From: Aphodosoma sp045631465 | GTDB lineage: Bacteria > Bacteroidota > Bacteroidia > Bacteroidales > Paludibacteraceae | Assembly (NCBI GenBank): GCA_045631465.1 | Contig: JAZQUV010000022.1 | Location: forward strand, 71,796-135,795 | Direction: 5' to 3' | Length of the DNA stretch: 64,000 nucleotides | Shown here: positions 43,084 through 49,966 of the stretch, in pieces | Numbering within the stretch: position 1 is the stretch's first letter | How the letters are laid out: each line of letters starts with the position of its first letter | Notes under the pieces: model-generated | What the model saw: only the letters and a program-made list of their open reading frames with translations | Database searches by the model: none | What the model was told of the DNA's origin: nothing | Made by a program: the position numbers and the translations under genes

Positions 43084-43998
43084 CTAAAACAAATAAGTTG
43101 CACCATCTCTCGCCGCAAATGTATTCTCAAACACAGCACGCGCCTCATCCAAAAACACTTTACTATCTGTATAACGAGCCGAATAATGTCCTATTATCAA
43201 TTGTTTAACTTCTGCCTTCTTTGCCAACATAGCCGCTTGCTCTGCACTACTATGCAACGTAGCCTTTATTCGTACAATATCTTCTTTCAAAAATGTCGAC
43301 TCATGATACAAACAATCCACACCATGTATCAAATCCAAATGTTTCTCTGTATAGGCCGTATCCGACATATAAGCAAATTTCTTTGGCGGAGTCGGTTCGG
43401 TTGTCAATCTACTATTGGGCACCACTTCACCTTCTGGAGTCACATAGTCTGCTCCCGCCTTTATAGCTCTATACTGCACCATTGGCACCTCATACGCATC
43501 CAACATCTTCTTCACCAAATGCCTCTCCGTAGGCTTTTCTTCAAACAAAAATCCACTCGACGGCACTCTGTGCTTCAACGGCAATGTCGTAATTTTCACA
43601 CTCCTATCATCATATATCACCTCACTCTTGTATGGCGAAAATGGTTCAAACTTAACTTCAAACGGAAATTCTGAACAAAAATATTTAACTTGTGGGGCCA
43701 ACAATCCCTCCAAATCCGGATGCGAATGTATTGTTATATCTGCCGTTCTGCCCAACATCCCAAGTGTCGAAATCAACCCTATCAATCCAAAGCAATGGTC
43801 TCCATGAAGATGACTAATAAAAATATGATTCAATCGAGCTGTATGCACACAATTTTGTCGCATCCTAATCTGCGCTCCCTCGCCACAATCTATCATAAAT
43901 TGCTTATTCCGCATCTCCAACACCTGCGACGTATGAAAGGCATCGCCCCTTGGCAACGCCGATCCCGACCCCAATATCGTCAATTTCAATTCACTCAT
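43084..43998 (-). CDS. rnz: Ribonuclease Z
   Basis: The 304-residue protein has the tRNase Z motifs: GSGSALPRGD, FMIDCGEGAQIRMRQN, the zinc site ISHLHGDHCFGL, KHRVPSSGFLF, YMSDTAYTE and the late HSTF-like YHESTFLKED plus HSSAEQAAMLAKKAEVKQLI. It cuts the 3' trailer of tRNA precursors; this fits genes here that lack encoded CCA. It is the first gene of the rnz-TPR-nfeD-floA run; the stretch upstream (43999-44044) holds ATTCCCTATTCC repeat units. Confidence 0.95.
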   Translation of the reverse strand: MSELKLTILGSGSALPRGDAFHTSQVLEMRNKQFMIDCGEGAQIRMRQNCVHTARLNHIFISHLHGDHCFGLIGLISTLGMLGRTADITIHSHPDLEGLLAPQVKYFCSEFPFEVKFEPFSPYKSEVIYDDRSVKITTLPLKHRVPSSGFLFEEKPTERHLVKKMLDAYEVPMVQYRAIKAGADYVTPEGEVVPNSRLTTEPTPPKKFAYMSDTAYTEKHLDLIHGVDCLYHESTFLKEDIVRIKATLHSSAEQAAMLAKKAEVKQLIIGHYSARYTDSKVFLDEARAVFENTFAARDGATYLF

Positions 43999-44044
43999 TT
44001 TTTTAGATATATAGTAACGAATAGCTCAACTTATTCCCTATTCC

Positions 44045-44620
44045 TTATTCCCTAATCAAAACCCACGCATCCGGAAATTTATCTTTAATTTCAGCAATCT
44101 TCACTTTTGCCTCTTTATAGGTATCGTATGTCATCAACAACACACGATACATTCCTTTATCATTTTGCACAAGTATCGGCTCATAACCCAGACGCATCTC
44201 TGCTTGCAATCGCAAAGCATTATCTTTATTTCCAAACGAACCTATCACTACATGATATTTCTTCAACACTACATTTGTCTGACCTTCCACCACTTCAAAT
44301 TTTTCCGCACGTGTCACCTCTTTTTCTACTTCCACCTCTAGTGTCGGTACTACTACCACTGGAGCTGGCACAAATGTTGGTTCCTCAACAACTTCTTGTT
44401 GTTTCTCCTCTTGCACCACCTCTGTCTGACGCCCTACTGGAGCAGGCGTTGGTGCCACTTCCGGTTTATTTTCATTTTGCTTCTGCAATTCTTCTACCGT
44501 AACTCGCCCTTTTGCACTTTGATAGGCACCCGGCGCATTTTGTATTTTACAACTCGTAACAATCAGTGCTACAACTACTACTATTACACAAATTATTCCT
44601 TTTCTTTCCATATCTTTCAT
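44045..44620 (-). CDS. SPOR domain lipoprotein
   Basis: The frame opens further upstream, but the promoter at 44638-44668 limits the start to the ATG at 44620 (MKDMERKGIICVIVVVVALI) or 44611. A lipobox (LIVTSC) ends the signal peptide. The middle is a low-complexity Pro/Val/Glu-rich linker, and the C-terminal 75 residues form a SPOR domain (KKYHVVIGSFGNKDNALRLQ, EPILVQNDKGMYRVLLMTYD), which binds denuded peptidoglycan at division sites. The last codons and the stop lie in a GGGAATAAGGAATAGGGAAT repeat. Confidence 0.88.
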   Translation of the reverse strand: MKDMERKGIICVIVVVVALIVTSCKIQNAPGAYQSAKGRVTVEELQKQNENKPEVAPTPAPVGRQTEVVQEEKQQEVVEEPTFVPAPVVVVPTLEVEVEKEVTRAEKFEVVEGQTNVVLKKYHVVIGSFGNKDNALRLQAEMRLGYEPILVQNDKGMYRVLLMTYDTYKEAKVKIAEIKDKFPDAWVLIRE

Positions 44621-44637
44621 ACTTTTCATATATTGTG

Positions 44638-44668
44638 CAAATATACTGATTTTTATTGAACTGACAAA
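44638..44668 (-). promoter_or_regulatory. Promoter of the SPOR lipoprotein gene
   Basis: TTTG (44668-44665), 19-nt spacer, TATATTTG (44645-44638) on the minus strand, about 20-30 nt upstream of the chosen start. Confidence 0.7.
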
Positions 44669-44735
44669 AATATTTTGACACTTTTTCAACACTATTTTTT
44701 TTGCGTAACAACTATCTATTTTCAACTTTAATTCG

Positions 44736-44743
44736 TAACTTTG
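44736..44743 (+). promoter_or_regulatory. -7 element of the MFS transporter gene
   Basis: TAACTTTG lies 30 nt ahead of the ATG; no clear TTG at the -33 position. It is divergent from the SPOR gene promoter. Confidence 0.55.
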
Positions 44744-44773
44744 CACTTCAATTCTAACTAACAAACGCAATAG

Positions 44774-45967
44774 ATGAAACCTCAACTTTTCACTCGCAGT
44801 TATTGGGCTATATTAGGCGCAAATTTTATGCTCTTTTTCGCCTTCTACCTCATCATGCCAATCCTCCCTTTCTATCTTAAAGAAATTTTCAACACTCCAA
44901 ACTCTCTCATTGGCATAATCCTGGCTTGCTACACCATAGCTGCTCTCACCATCCGCCCTTTTGCTGGATATCTCCTCGATGCCATGGCGCGCAAACCTCT
45001 ATATGTTGCCACATATTTCTTCTTTGTCTTATTTTTCGGCGGATATATTGTAGCAACATCCATATTTATCGTAATCATCGTACGAGCACTACAAGGTCTA
45101 ATGTTCGGCATCGTCACCGTTGGTGGCAACACTGTCGTCATCGACATTATGCCTTCCGAACGCCGTGGCGAAGGCCTTGGCTATTACGGACTTGCCAACA
45201 ACATTGCTATGGCTTTCGGACCTATGGTCGGACTCTTCCTCCACGACTATTTCTCTTTCAACACTATCTTCGCCATCGCTATTCTCACTGGTACTATAGG
45301 TCTCATTCTTGCCTCTTGTGTTCGTACCAAACAAAAACCACCAGTCAAACGACCTCCTATCTCGCTCGACCGCTTCCTCCTCATCAAAGGCCTTCCTGCC
45401 GGATTAGCTCTACTCATGCTCTCTGTCCCTTATGGCATCACATCTACCTATATTGCCGTCTATGCTCAAGAACTAAATCTCTCTATCTCAAGCGGACTAT
45501 TCTTCACTTTCATGGCTGCAGGCATGATGACATCTCGCATATTTTCTGGCAAACTAGTCGACCGAGGCTACGTCTCGCAAGTCATATCCACAGGCATAAT
45601 CCTTGTCATTATCTCATATTTTGGCCTCGCTGCATGCCTACCCATCAGCCAACACTACCCCGCATTATTGTCTGCCATATTCATCATCATAGCCCTACTC
45701 GTCGGCACTGGATTTGGCATAATCTTCCCTGCCTACAACACTCTATTTGTCAACCTTGCCGAACACAATCAACGTGGCACTGCCAATTCTACCTATCTCA
45801 CATCGTGGGATATCGGCATTGGCTTTGGACTCGTCATCGGTGGCATCGTCTCTCAACACACCTCTTTCGCCTATGCCTACCTCATCGGTGGCACCCTCTG
45901 CCTCATATCTGCCATCTATTTCACCCTCTACGTAGGCCCACACTTCAACCGCCACAAACTCAGATAG
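44774..45967 (+). CDS. Major facilitator superfamily transporter
   Basis: The 397-residue protein has 12 predicted transmembrane helices in two halves. The loop between helices 2 and 3 reads RPFAGYLLDAMARKPLYV, close to the MFS signature G-x3-D-x2-G-R-[KR]. Helix 5 has NNIAMAFGPMVGLFLHDYF, like motif C of drug/H+ antiporters. The matching second-half loop is RIFSGKLVDRGYVSQV. It is most similar in style to drug or multi-substrate exporters, but the substrate cannot be told. Codon usage is strongly biased to C-ending codons, like miaA and the BASS gene. Confidence 0.88.
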   Translation: MKPQLFTRSYWAILGANFMLFFAFYLIMPILPFYLKEIFNTPNSLIGIILACYTIAALTIRPFAGYLLDAMARKPLYVATYFFFVLFFGGYIVATSIFIVIIVRALQGLMFGIVTVGGNTVVIDIMPSERRGEGLGYYGLANNIAMAFGPMVGLFLHDYFSFNTIFAIAILTGTIGLILASCVRTKQKPPVKRPPISLDRFLLIKGLPAGLALLMLSVPYGITSTYIAVYAQELNLSISSGLFFTFMAAGMMTSRIFSGKLVDRGYVSQVISTGIILVIISYFGLAACLPISQHYPALLSAIFIIIALLVGTGFGIIFPAYNTLFVNLAEHNQRGTANSTYLTSWDIGIGFGLVIGGIVSQHTSFAYAYLIGGTLCLISAIYFTLYVGPHFNRHKLR

Positions 45968-46131
45968 ATAACAGATAATAAAATTAAAATTCACTCTAAC
46001 CTATAAAGTAAGCATAAACGCCGGATGGCAAATGAACATTGCGTAAAAAGCGTAAAAAAAAATTGATATAAATTCGTAAAACGACGATTTCTGGCGAGGT
46101 TACTTAAGACTAAATCGAAGTTCGAAATCTA

Positions 46132-46260
46132 CGGGCAAAAACTATATTGTGTGGAGCAGTTCGTTTGCCCGAGTTTCAATCGCTGTAGGATTTATTGCTA
46201 TCCTTTAGCGTTTTTAAGCATAGCACAAGACTTTTGGTTACTTTTGGTCACAAAAGTAAC
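46132..46260 (+). other. Three consecutive hairpins upstream of the BASS transporter
   Basis: Hairpin 1: CGGGCAAA (46132-46139) with TTTGCCCG (46164-46171). Hairpin 2: CGCT-AGGAT with ATCCT-AGCG (46181-46210). Hairpin 3: GTTACTTTTG (46237-46246), loop GTCA, CAAAAGTAAC (46251-46260). The gap 45968-46277 has no credible gene. The set may be a structured leader RNA or a dispersed element; see findings. Confidence 0.5.
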
Positions 46261-46277
46261 AAATAAAAATCTAAAAT

Positions 46278-47171
46278 ATGAACTTACTCAAAAACTGGAC
46301 ACTACCAATAGCAATGCTCATTGGCTCTTTGGGCTATAAAGTGATGGACTATCTCTCTTTCATCACTCCCTATCTCATTTTCACAATGCTTTTGCTCACT
46401 TTCAGCAAAATCTCTCTCCGCGACCTTCGCCCTCGCCTATCTCACCTCTACCTACTCTGCATCGAAATCATCGGAGCCATAGCCATCTACTACCTATTAG
46501 CCCCATTCGACCAAATCGTAGCTCAAGGAGTCATGATTTGCATCATATGCCCTACAGCAACTGCCGCCGCTGTCGTAACTGGCAAACTCGGTGGCAACGT
46601 AGCCAGCATCACCACCTACACCCTCCTCTGCAACATCGCCGTCGCATTCGTCATCCCTGCCCTATTCCCCCTCATCTCCAATGGCATAACCAACTTTCAA
46701 CTCTCAACTTTCAACTCTCAACTCTTAACTATTCTACAACGCATCTTCCCCCTCCTCATCTGCCCATTCCTACTCGCACAACTCATTCGACTAATCGCAC
46801 CTAAAATCAATTCTAAACTCACCTCCATCAGTGGTCTAGCATTCTATATGTGGGCCATCGCCCTCACCATCGCTATGGGTATGACCGTCCGCTCTCTCAT
46901 CGAAGAACCAACCGACATCACCACTCTCATCTATCTCTCGCTCGGCTCGCTAATCGCTTGCCTATTCCAATTCTTCACTGGCAAAGCCATCGGCAAATCC
47001 ACCAACGACACCATTGCTTGCGGACAATCGCTCGGACAAAAAAACACTATCCTCGCCATCTGGATCTGCTCTGCCTATCTCAACCCTGTCACTGCCCTCG
47101 CTCCTGGCCTCTACGTCATCTGGCAAAACATTTTCAACTCCACCCAACTCTATCTCGCTCGCAAAAAATAG
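46278..47171 (+). CDS. Bile acid:sodium symporter family (BASS) transporter
   Basis: The 297-residue integral membrane protein has about 9-10 helices and the BASS core: APFDQIVAQGVMICIICPTA, TGKLGGNVASITTYTLLCNI and, near the end, CGQSLGQKNTILAIWICSAY with LNPVTALAPGLYVIWQNIF. The family moves organic anions such as pantoate, pyruvate or sterol conjugates with sodium; the substrate here is unknown. A repeat-derived insert (TNFQLSTFNSQLLTI, about residues 137-152) falls in a loop between helices. Confidence 0.85.
   Translation: MNLLKNWTLPIAMLIGSLGYKVMDYLSFITPYLIFTMLLLTFSKISLRDLRPRLSHLYLLCIEIIGAIAIYYLLAPFDQIVAQGVMICIICPTATAAAVVTGKLGGNVASITTYTLLCNIAVAFVIPALFPLISNGITNFQLSTFNSQLLTILQRIFPLLICPFLLAQLIRLIAPKINSKLTSISGLAFYMWAIALTIAMGMTVRSLIEEPTDITTLIYLSLGSLIACLFQFFTGKAIGKSTNDTIACGQSLGQKNTILAIWICSAYLNPVTALAPGLYVIWQNIFNSTQLYLARKK
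46682..46742 (+). repeat. In-frame CAACTCT/CAACTTT repeat in the BASS gene
   Basis: CAACTTTCAACTCTCAACTT and TCAACTCTCAACTCTTAAC encode NFQLSTFNSQLLT. The unit is also found in the DUF4465 gene and in the glnN upstream gap. Confidence 0.7.
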
Positions 47172-47198
47172 TTATTGTAAATCGTACCATAACTACTA

Positions 47199-47303
47199 TC
47201 AATAAAATACAATAACCCCCTCCCTACCCTAAATATACTATACAGCAACCTGCAAGCAACCTTCACCCTACCTTCTCCACCCCCTCCAAAATACAATAAG
47301 TCC
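47199..47303. repeat. 100-bp dispersed repeat, copy 2
   Basis: The block AAAATACAATAACCCC through CTATACAGCAACCTGCAAGC and AACCTTCACCCTACCTTC to AAAATACAATAAG matches 9306-9405 over its length with several substitutions. Confidence 0.65.
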
Positions 47304-47324
47304 TCTCCAATACGCACAAAAATT

Positions 47325-47374
47325 CCCATAAATTAGTCATAAATCCAAAACACAATTTACGCCTAATTTATGGG
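47325..47374 (+). other. Long hairpin downstream of the BASS gene
   Basis: CCCATAAATTA (47325-47335) and TAATTTATGGG (47364-47374) pair over 11 bp and are followed by ATTTTT. It could end the BASS transcript. From 47375 to 47552 the gap holds ATGTCCTTAT and TTATTCTGTC repeat units and an ATACGTC/GACGTAT inverted repeat (47459-47486), but no gene. Confidence 0.45.
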
Positions 47375-47552
47375 ATTTTTACGTTCAGAGATATTTATGT
47401 CCTTATATCTTTCTATCAGAAAAACTAACGCATAAAAGTCTCTCTTTCTTCTGCCAAAATACGTCGCAGACGTAGCAAGACGTATGTAAAGAAAAAAATT
47501 ATGTCCTTATGTTATTCTGTCTTTAAAAAATATCATTCTGTCTAAAAAATCA

Positions 47553-47906
47553 TCAAATCGTAATAACAGAATATCCCTCCATAATCAACCTACGCACACT
47601 CGGATGTTTCTTATACTCCGAAATCAACGGAATTCCTGCCTCTTTCACATGCAATCCTTGCTTAAATCCCGCAGTACAATACTCACATGCTCCTGTAATA
47701 TAAGGCTTCACCTCCATATAAATTTTATGTAGCGGATGCTCCTCTTTTTCCAATTCTGCAATCCATTTAGTACCTGCGCCCGAAAAGATAAATTTCAAAT
47801 CATCATCATTCTCCAACGCCTCTTTCGCCATCATAAAGGCATTCGACATTCTGCCCAAATTCTCAAGTCTGTCTGTGTCACACAACACAAATAATGCAAT
47901 TTTCAT
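47553..47906 (-). CDS. DsrE/DsrF-like family protein
   Basis: The 117-residue cytosolic protein has the DsrE-like alpha/beta fold: KIALFVLCDTDRLENLGRMS, a nucleotide-like loop DDLKFIFSGAGTKWI, and the C-terminal GACEYCTAGFKQGLHVKEAG with a CxxC pair. Relatives take part in sulfur relay, but many single-domain members have no assigned role. It stands alone between repeat-rich gaps. Confidence 0.8.
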   Translation of the reverse strand: MKIALFVLCDTDRLENLGRMSNAFMMAKEALENDDDLKFIFSGAGTKWIAELEKEEHPLHKIYMEVKPYITGACEYCTAGFKQGLHVKEAGIPLISEYKKHPSVRRLIMEGYSVITI

Positions 47907-48048
47907 AACAATCCTATTTTTTTAAGGTTAATAAAAAAGTCTCACTATCTCTCCCTCAAAATCCATGCCAATTCTTCAATAAATAATCATAAACCCCTTA
48001 TAAGCAACTTGGAGTAATAAAATTCTATTCAGTACATTTTCTATATTA

Positions 48049-48243
48049 TCATTTACTAATACCATTTTCTATTCTTTTAAACATATCTTCAACTAAACTA
48101 TATCCATTTGTCAAATACCAATCAACATCAATATGATAATTAGTATTTGTGGTTTCGTTTAGTTGTTTTTTCTTATTTTCAAAATCTTTAAATTCTATAG
48201 CGATTGTATCGCCAACTTCATTTATTAGATGTAATTTATTCAT
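48049..48243 (-). CDS. Small hypothetical protein, 64 residues
   Basis: The start is the ATG at 48243 (MNKLHLINEVGDTIAIEFKD). I do not recognise it. It is acidic/polar with one predicted N-terminal beta hairpin and a C-terminal helix (LVEDMFKRIENGI). Very high AT content in the region and the lack of a promoter lower confidence. The reading NYHIDVDWYLTNGYSLV looks protein-like, not like random translation. Confidence 0.5.
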   Translation of the reverse strand: MNKLHLINEVGDTIAIEFKDFENKKKQLNETTNTNYHIDVDWYLTNGYSLVEDMFKRIENGISK

Positions 48244-48325
48244 ATACAAATTTGTTTAAATATAAATATCTTATTTTTTGTAAATATACAATTATTTCTC
48301 AAAAAAACAACTTTCACACTATTAA

Positions 48326-48421
48326 TCAAGCAACCATCAAACCAACCTTAATATCATCCCATGTCTTAATTACTCCAATTGACATGGCAAACATATGAGC
48401 AAATCTCTCTGATGCACTCAT
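48326..48421 (-). pseudogene. Short ORF MSASERF...GLMVA, possible remnant or small dispersed ORF
   Basis: From the ATG at 48421 the frame encodes 31 residues: MSASERFAHMFAMSIGVIKT, then WDDIKVGLMVA and a stop. The same frame is open about 11 codons further upstream without a stop (FLAVFRWNTRR). The composition is protein-like but the size is small and no promoter is visible. It may be a fragment of a longer gene or part of a dispersed element. Confidence 0.35.
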
Positions 48422-48499
48422 TCTTCTTGTATTCCAACGGAATACTGCCAAAAATTATGAACCGAAGGTCTTTGAACCGTTAGGTGAAAAAATTATGAA

Positions 48500-49966
48500 T
48501 TAATTTCTAATTCTCCAAAATTCTGGATACAAGTTATTACACCTATTCCCAATATTTTTCACCCATCCAAGTGGCAACCCTCCGTATGTCACAAGCACAA
48601 ACCCTCGTGGCGCATCTGCCAAAACTATTGCCTCTTTCCTCAAGAATGATATAGCCTCTTCGTATGACAACTCTACCTCTGGGTAAGCTCCTCTCTCATA
48701 CACTTGCGACAATGCCAACGCCGCCTGTGGTATCAAATCTTTCCCCTTTTGCTCATACATCTGCACTCCAAACATCAACACATTCAACATCTTACGACAC
48801 TCTTCCACCAAATCCACCCTCTCCTTCTGCACTGCATAATACCTACCCTCACTCTCCACAACTCCATAATCCCCCCTCAACAAATCATCAGTCGTAAAAT
48901 GAACATTCTGTGCCGATTGCTTCGCCTTCTTATCCTTCCTCTTCTCGCTCTTACTCTGTAATCTGTTATCTGTAATCTGTAATCCGTAATCTGTAATCTG
49001 TTTTCTCACCGCCGCCATAAACAATCCCTCGCCTCTCGTCTTATGTGGCAAAAATCTATATCCTCTCGCCGTCTCTGTTATCATCCAATCATCCCCTATC
49101 TGCAATGACAAATACTCTGCCTCCATCTCATCTATCAACCACTGCACTTGCTCTTCATTCTCATGACTATTAAAGGTGCATGTACTATAAATCAACACTC
49201 CCCCTGGCTTCAACACCTCCCAAGCCGACTCCAATATTTCTCTCTGTCTCTCTACGCACATCTCCACATTCGCAGGACTCCACTCCTCTCTTGCTCGCTC
49301 ATCTTTCCTAAACATCCCCTCGCCCGAACATGGCGCATCTACCAATATCGCATCAAATCTGCTCTTCAATTTCTCAAAATGTCGCGGTGCATTATTCGTC
49401 ACCACACAATTTGGCGCTCCCCATTTTGTTATATTCTCCACCAACACATGCGCTCTTTGTGGCACATACTCGTTCGACACCAAAAATCCCTCTTCCGACA
49501 AATATTGCGCTATTGCTGTCGATTTTCCCCCAGGCGCTGCACACATATCAAGCACAACTGCATCTCTCTCAACCAATTGCTCCAATGCCTGCCACACAAA
49601 CATCGACGATGCCTCTTGCACATAATATGCCCCGGCATGAAACATCGGGTCATACGTAAACTTTGGTCTCTCTGCCAAATATCGTCCCCACTCACACCAT
49701 TTCACAGTTGAAAGTTGAGTACCACATATCCAATCTGCCTGAATCGTCGGACTAGTCCTACTGGTCTGACTCGTCTGATTGTCAAAACAATCACCCTCCA
49801 ACTGTTGACCGTCGACCGTTGACCGTTGACCGTTAACTCTAATACTCACCGATGGCTCAGCCGACAATGCATCTACAAACGCATCCCACTCGCCATCGCC
49901 TATCACTCCTCTCACCAGCTCCTCAAACCCCTTAGGCAACACTATTTTATCTTTTGCTTCCATCAT
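48500..49966 (-). CDS. rsmF: 16S rRNA m5C methyltransferase, RsmF-like (NOL1/NOP2/sun)
   Basis: The start is the ATG at 49966, overlapping the ABC-F stop by four bases (ATGA). The SAM-dependent methyltransferase core is intact: YYVQEASSMFV, VVLDMCAAPGGKSTAIAQYL, DAILVDAPCSGEGMFRKDE (PCSGEG, one catalytic Cys) and IYSTCTFNSHENEEQ (TCT, the other Cys). A C-terminal RsmF-type PUA-like region follows (EVELSYEEAISFLRKEAIVL). Two sites are enlarged by repeat-encoded sequence: about residues 57-100 (STVDGQQ, TSQTSRTSPT, TQLSTVKW) and about 320-340 (ITDYGLQITDNRLQ). It should methylate cytosines of rRNA. Confidence 0.9.
   Translation of the reverse strand: MMEAKDKIVLPKGFEELVRGVIGDGEWDAFVDALSAEPSVSIRVNGQRSTVDGQQLEGDCFDNQTSQTSRTSPTIQADWICGTQLSTVKWCEWGRYLAERPKFTYDPMFHAGAYYVQEASSMFVWQALEQLVERDAVVLDMCAAPGGKSTAIAQYLSEEGFLVSNEYVPQRAHVLVENITKWGAPNCVVTNNAPRHFEKLKSRFDAILVDAPCSGEGMFRKDERAREEWSPANVEMCVERQREILESAWEVLKPGGVLIYSTCTFNSHENEEQVQWLIDEMEAEYLSLQIGDDWMITETARGYRFLPHKTRGEGLFMAAVRKQITDYGLQITDNRLQSKSEKRKDKKAKQSAQNVHFTTDDLLRGDYGVVESEGRYYAVQKERVDLVEECRKMLNVLMFGVQMYEQKGKDLIPQAALALSQVYERGAYPEVELSYEEAISFLRKEAIVLADAPRGFVLVTYGGLPLGWVKNIGNRCNNLYPEFWRIRN
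48955..49008 (-). repeat. In-frame GTAATCT repeat in rsmF
   Basis: Units CTGTAATCTGTTATCTGTAA and TCTGTAATCCGTAATCTG are translated on the minus strand as QITDYGLQITDNRLQ. It shares unit and reading phase with the sprA copy at 28793-28835. Confidence 0.75.
49700..49842 (-). repeat. Cluster of three in-frame repeat types in rsmF
   Basis: From right to left on the plus strand: GACCGTTGACCGTTGACC units (49806-49842), GACTAGTCCTACTGGTCTGA units (49746-49785) and CAGTTGAAAGTTGAGTACC (49702-49722). They are translated as STVDGQQ, TSQTSRTSPT and TQLSTVK. Together they replace a short loop between IRVN and WCEWG. Confidence 0.7.

Noticed and set aside
44926..45978. 350-residue frame overlapping the MFS transporter
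   Set aside because: Arg/His/Cys-rich shadow frame of the transporter caused by its strong C-ending codon bias.
46151..46339. 62-residue plus-strand frame overlapping the BASS gene start
   Set aside because: It runs through the three hairpins and out of frame into the transporter gene; no independent coding sign.
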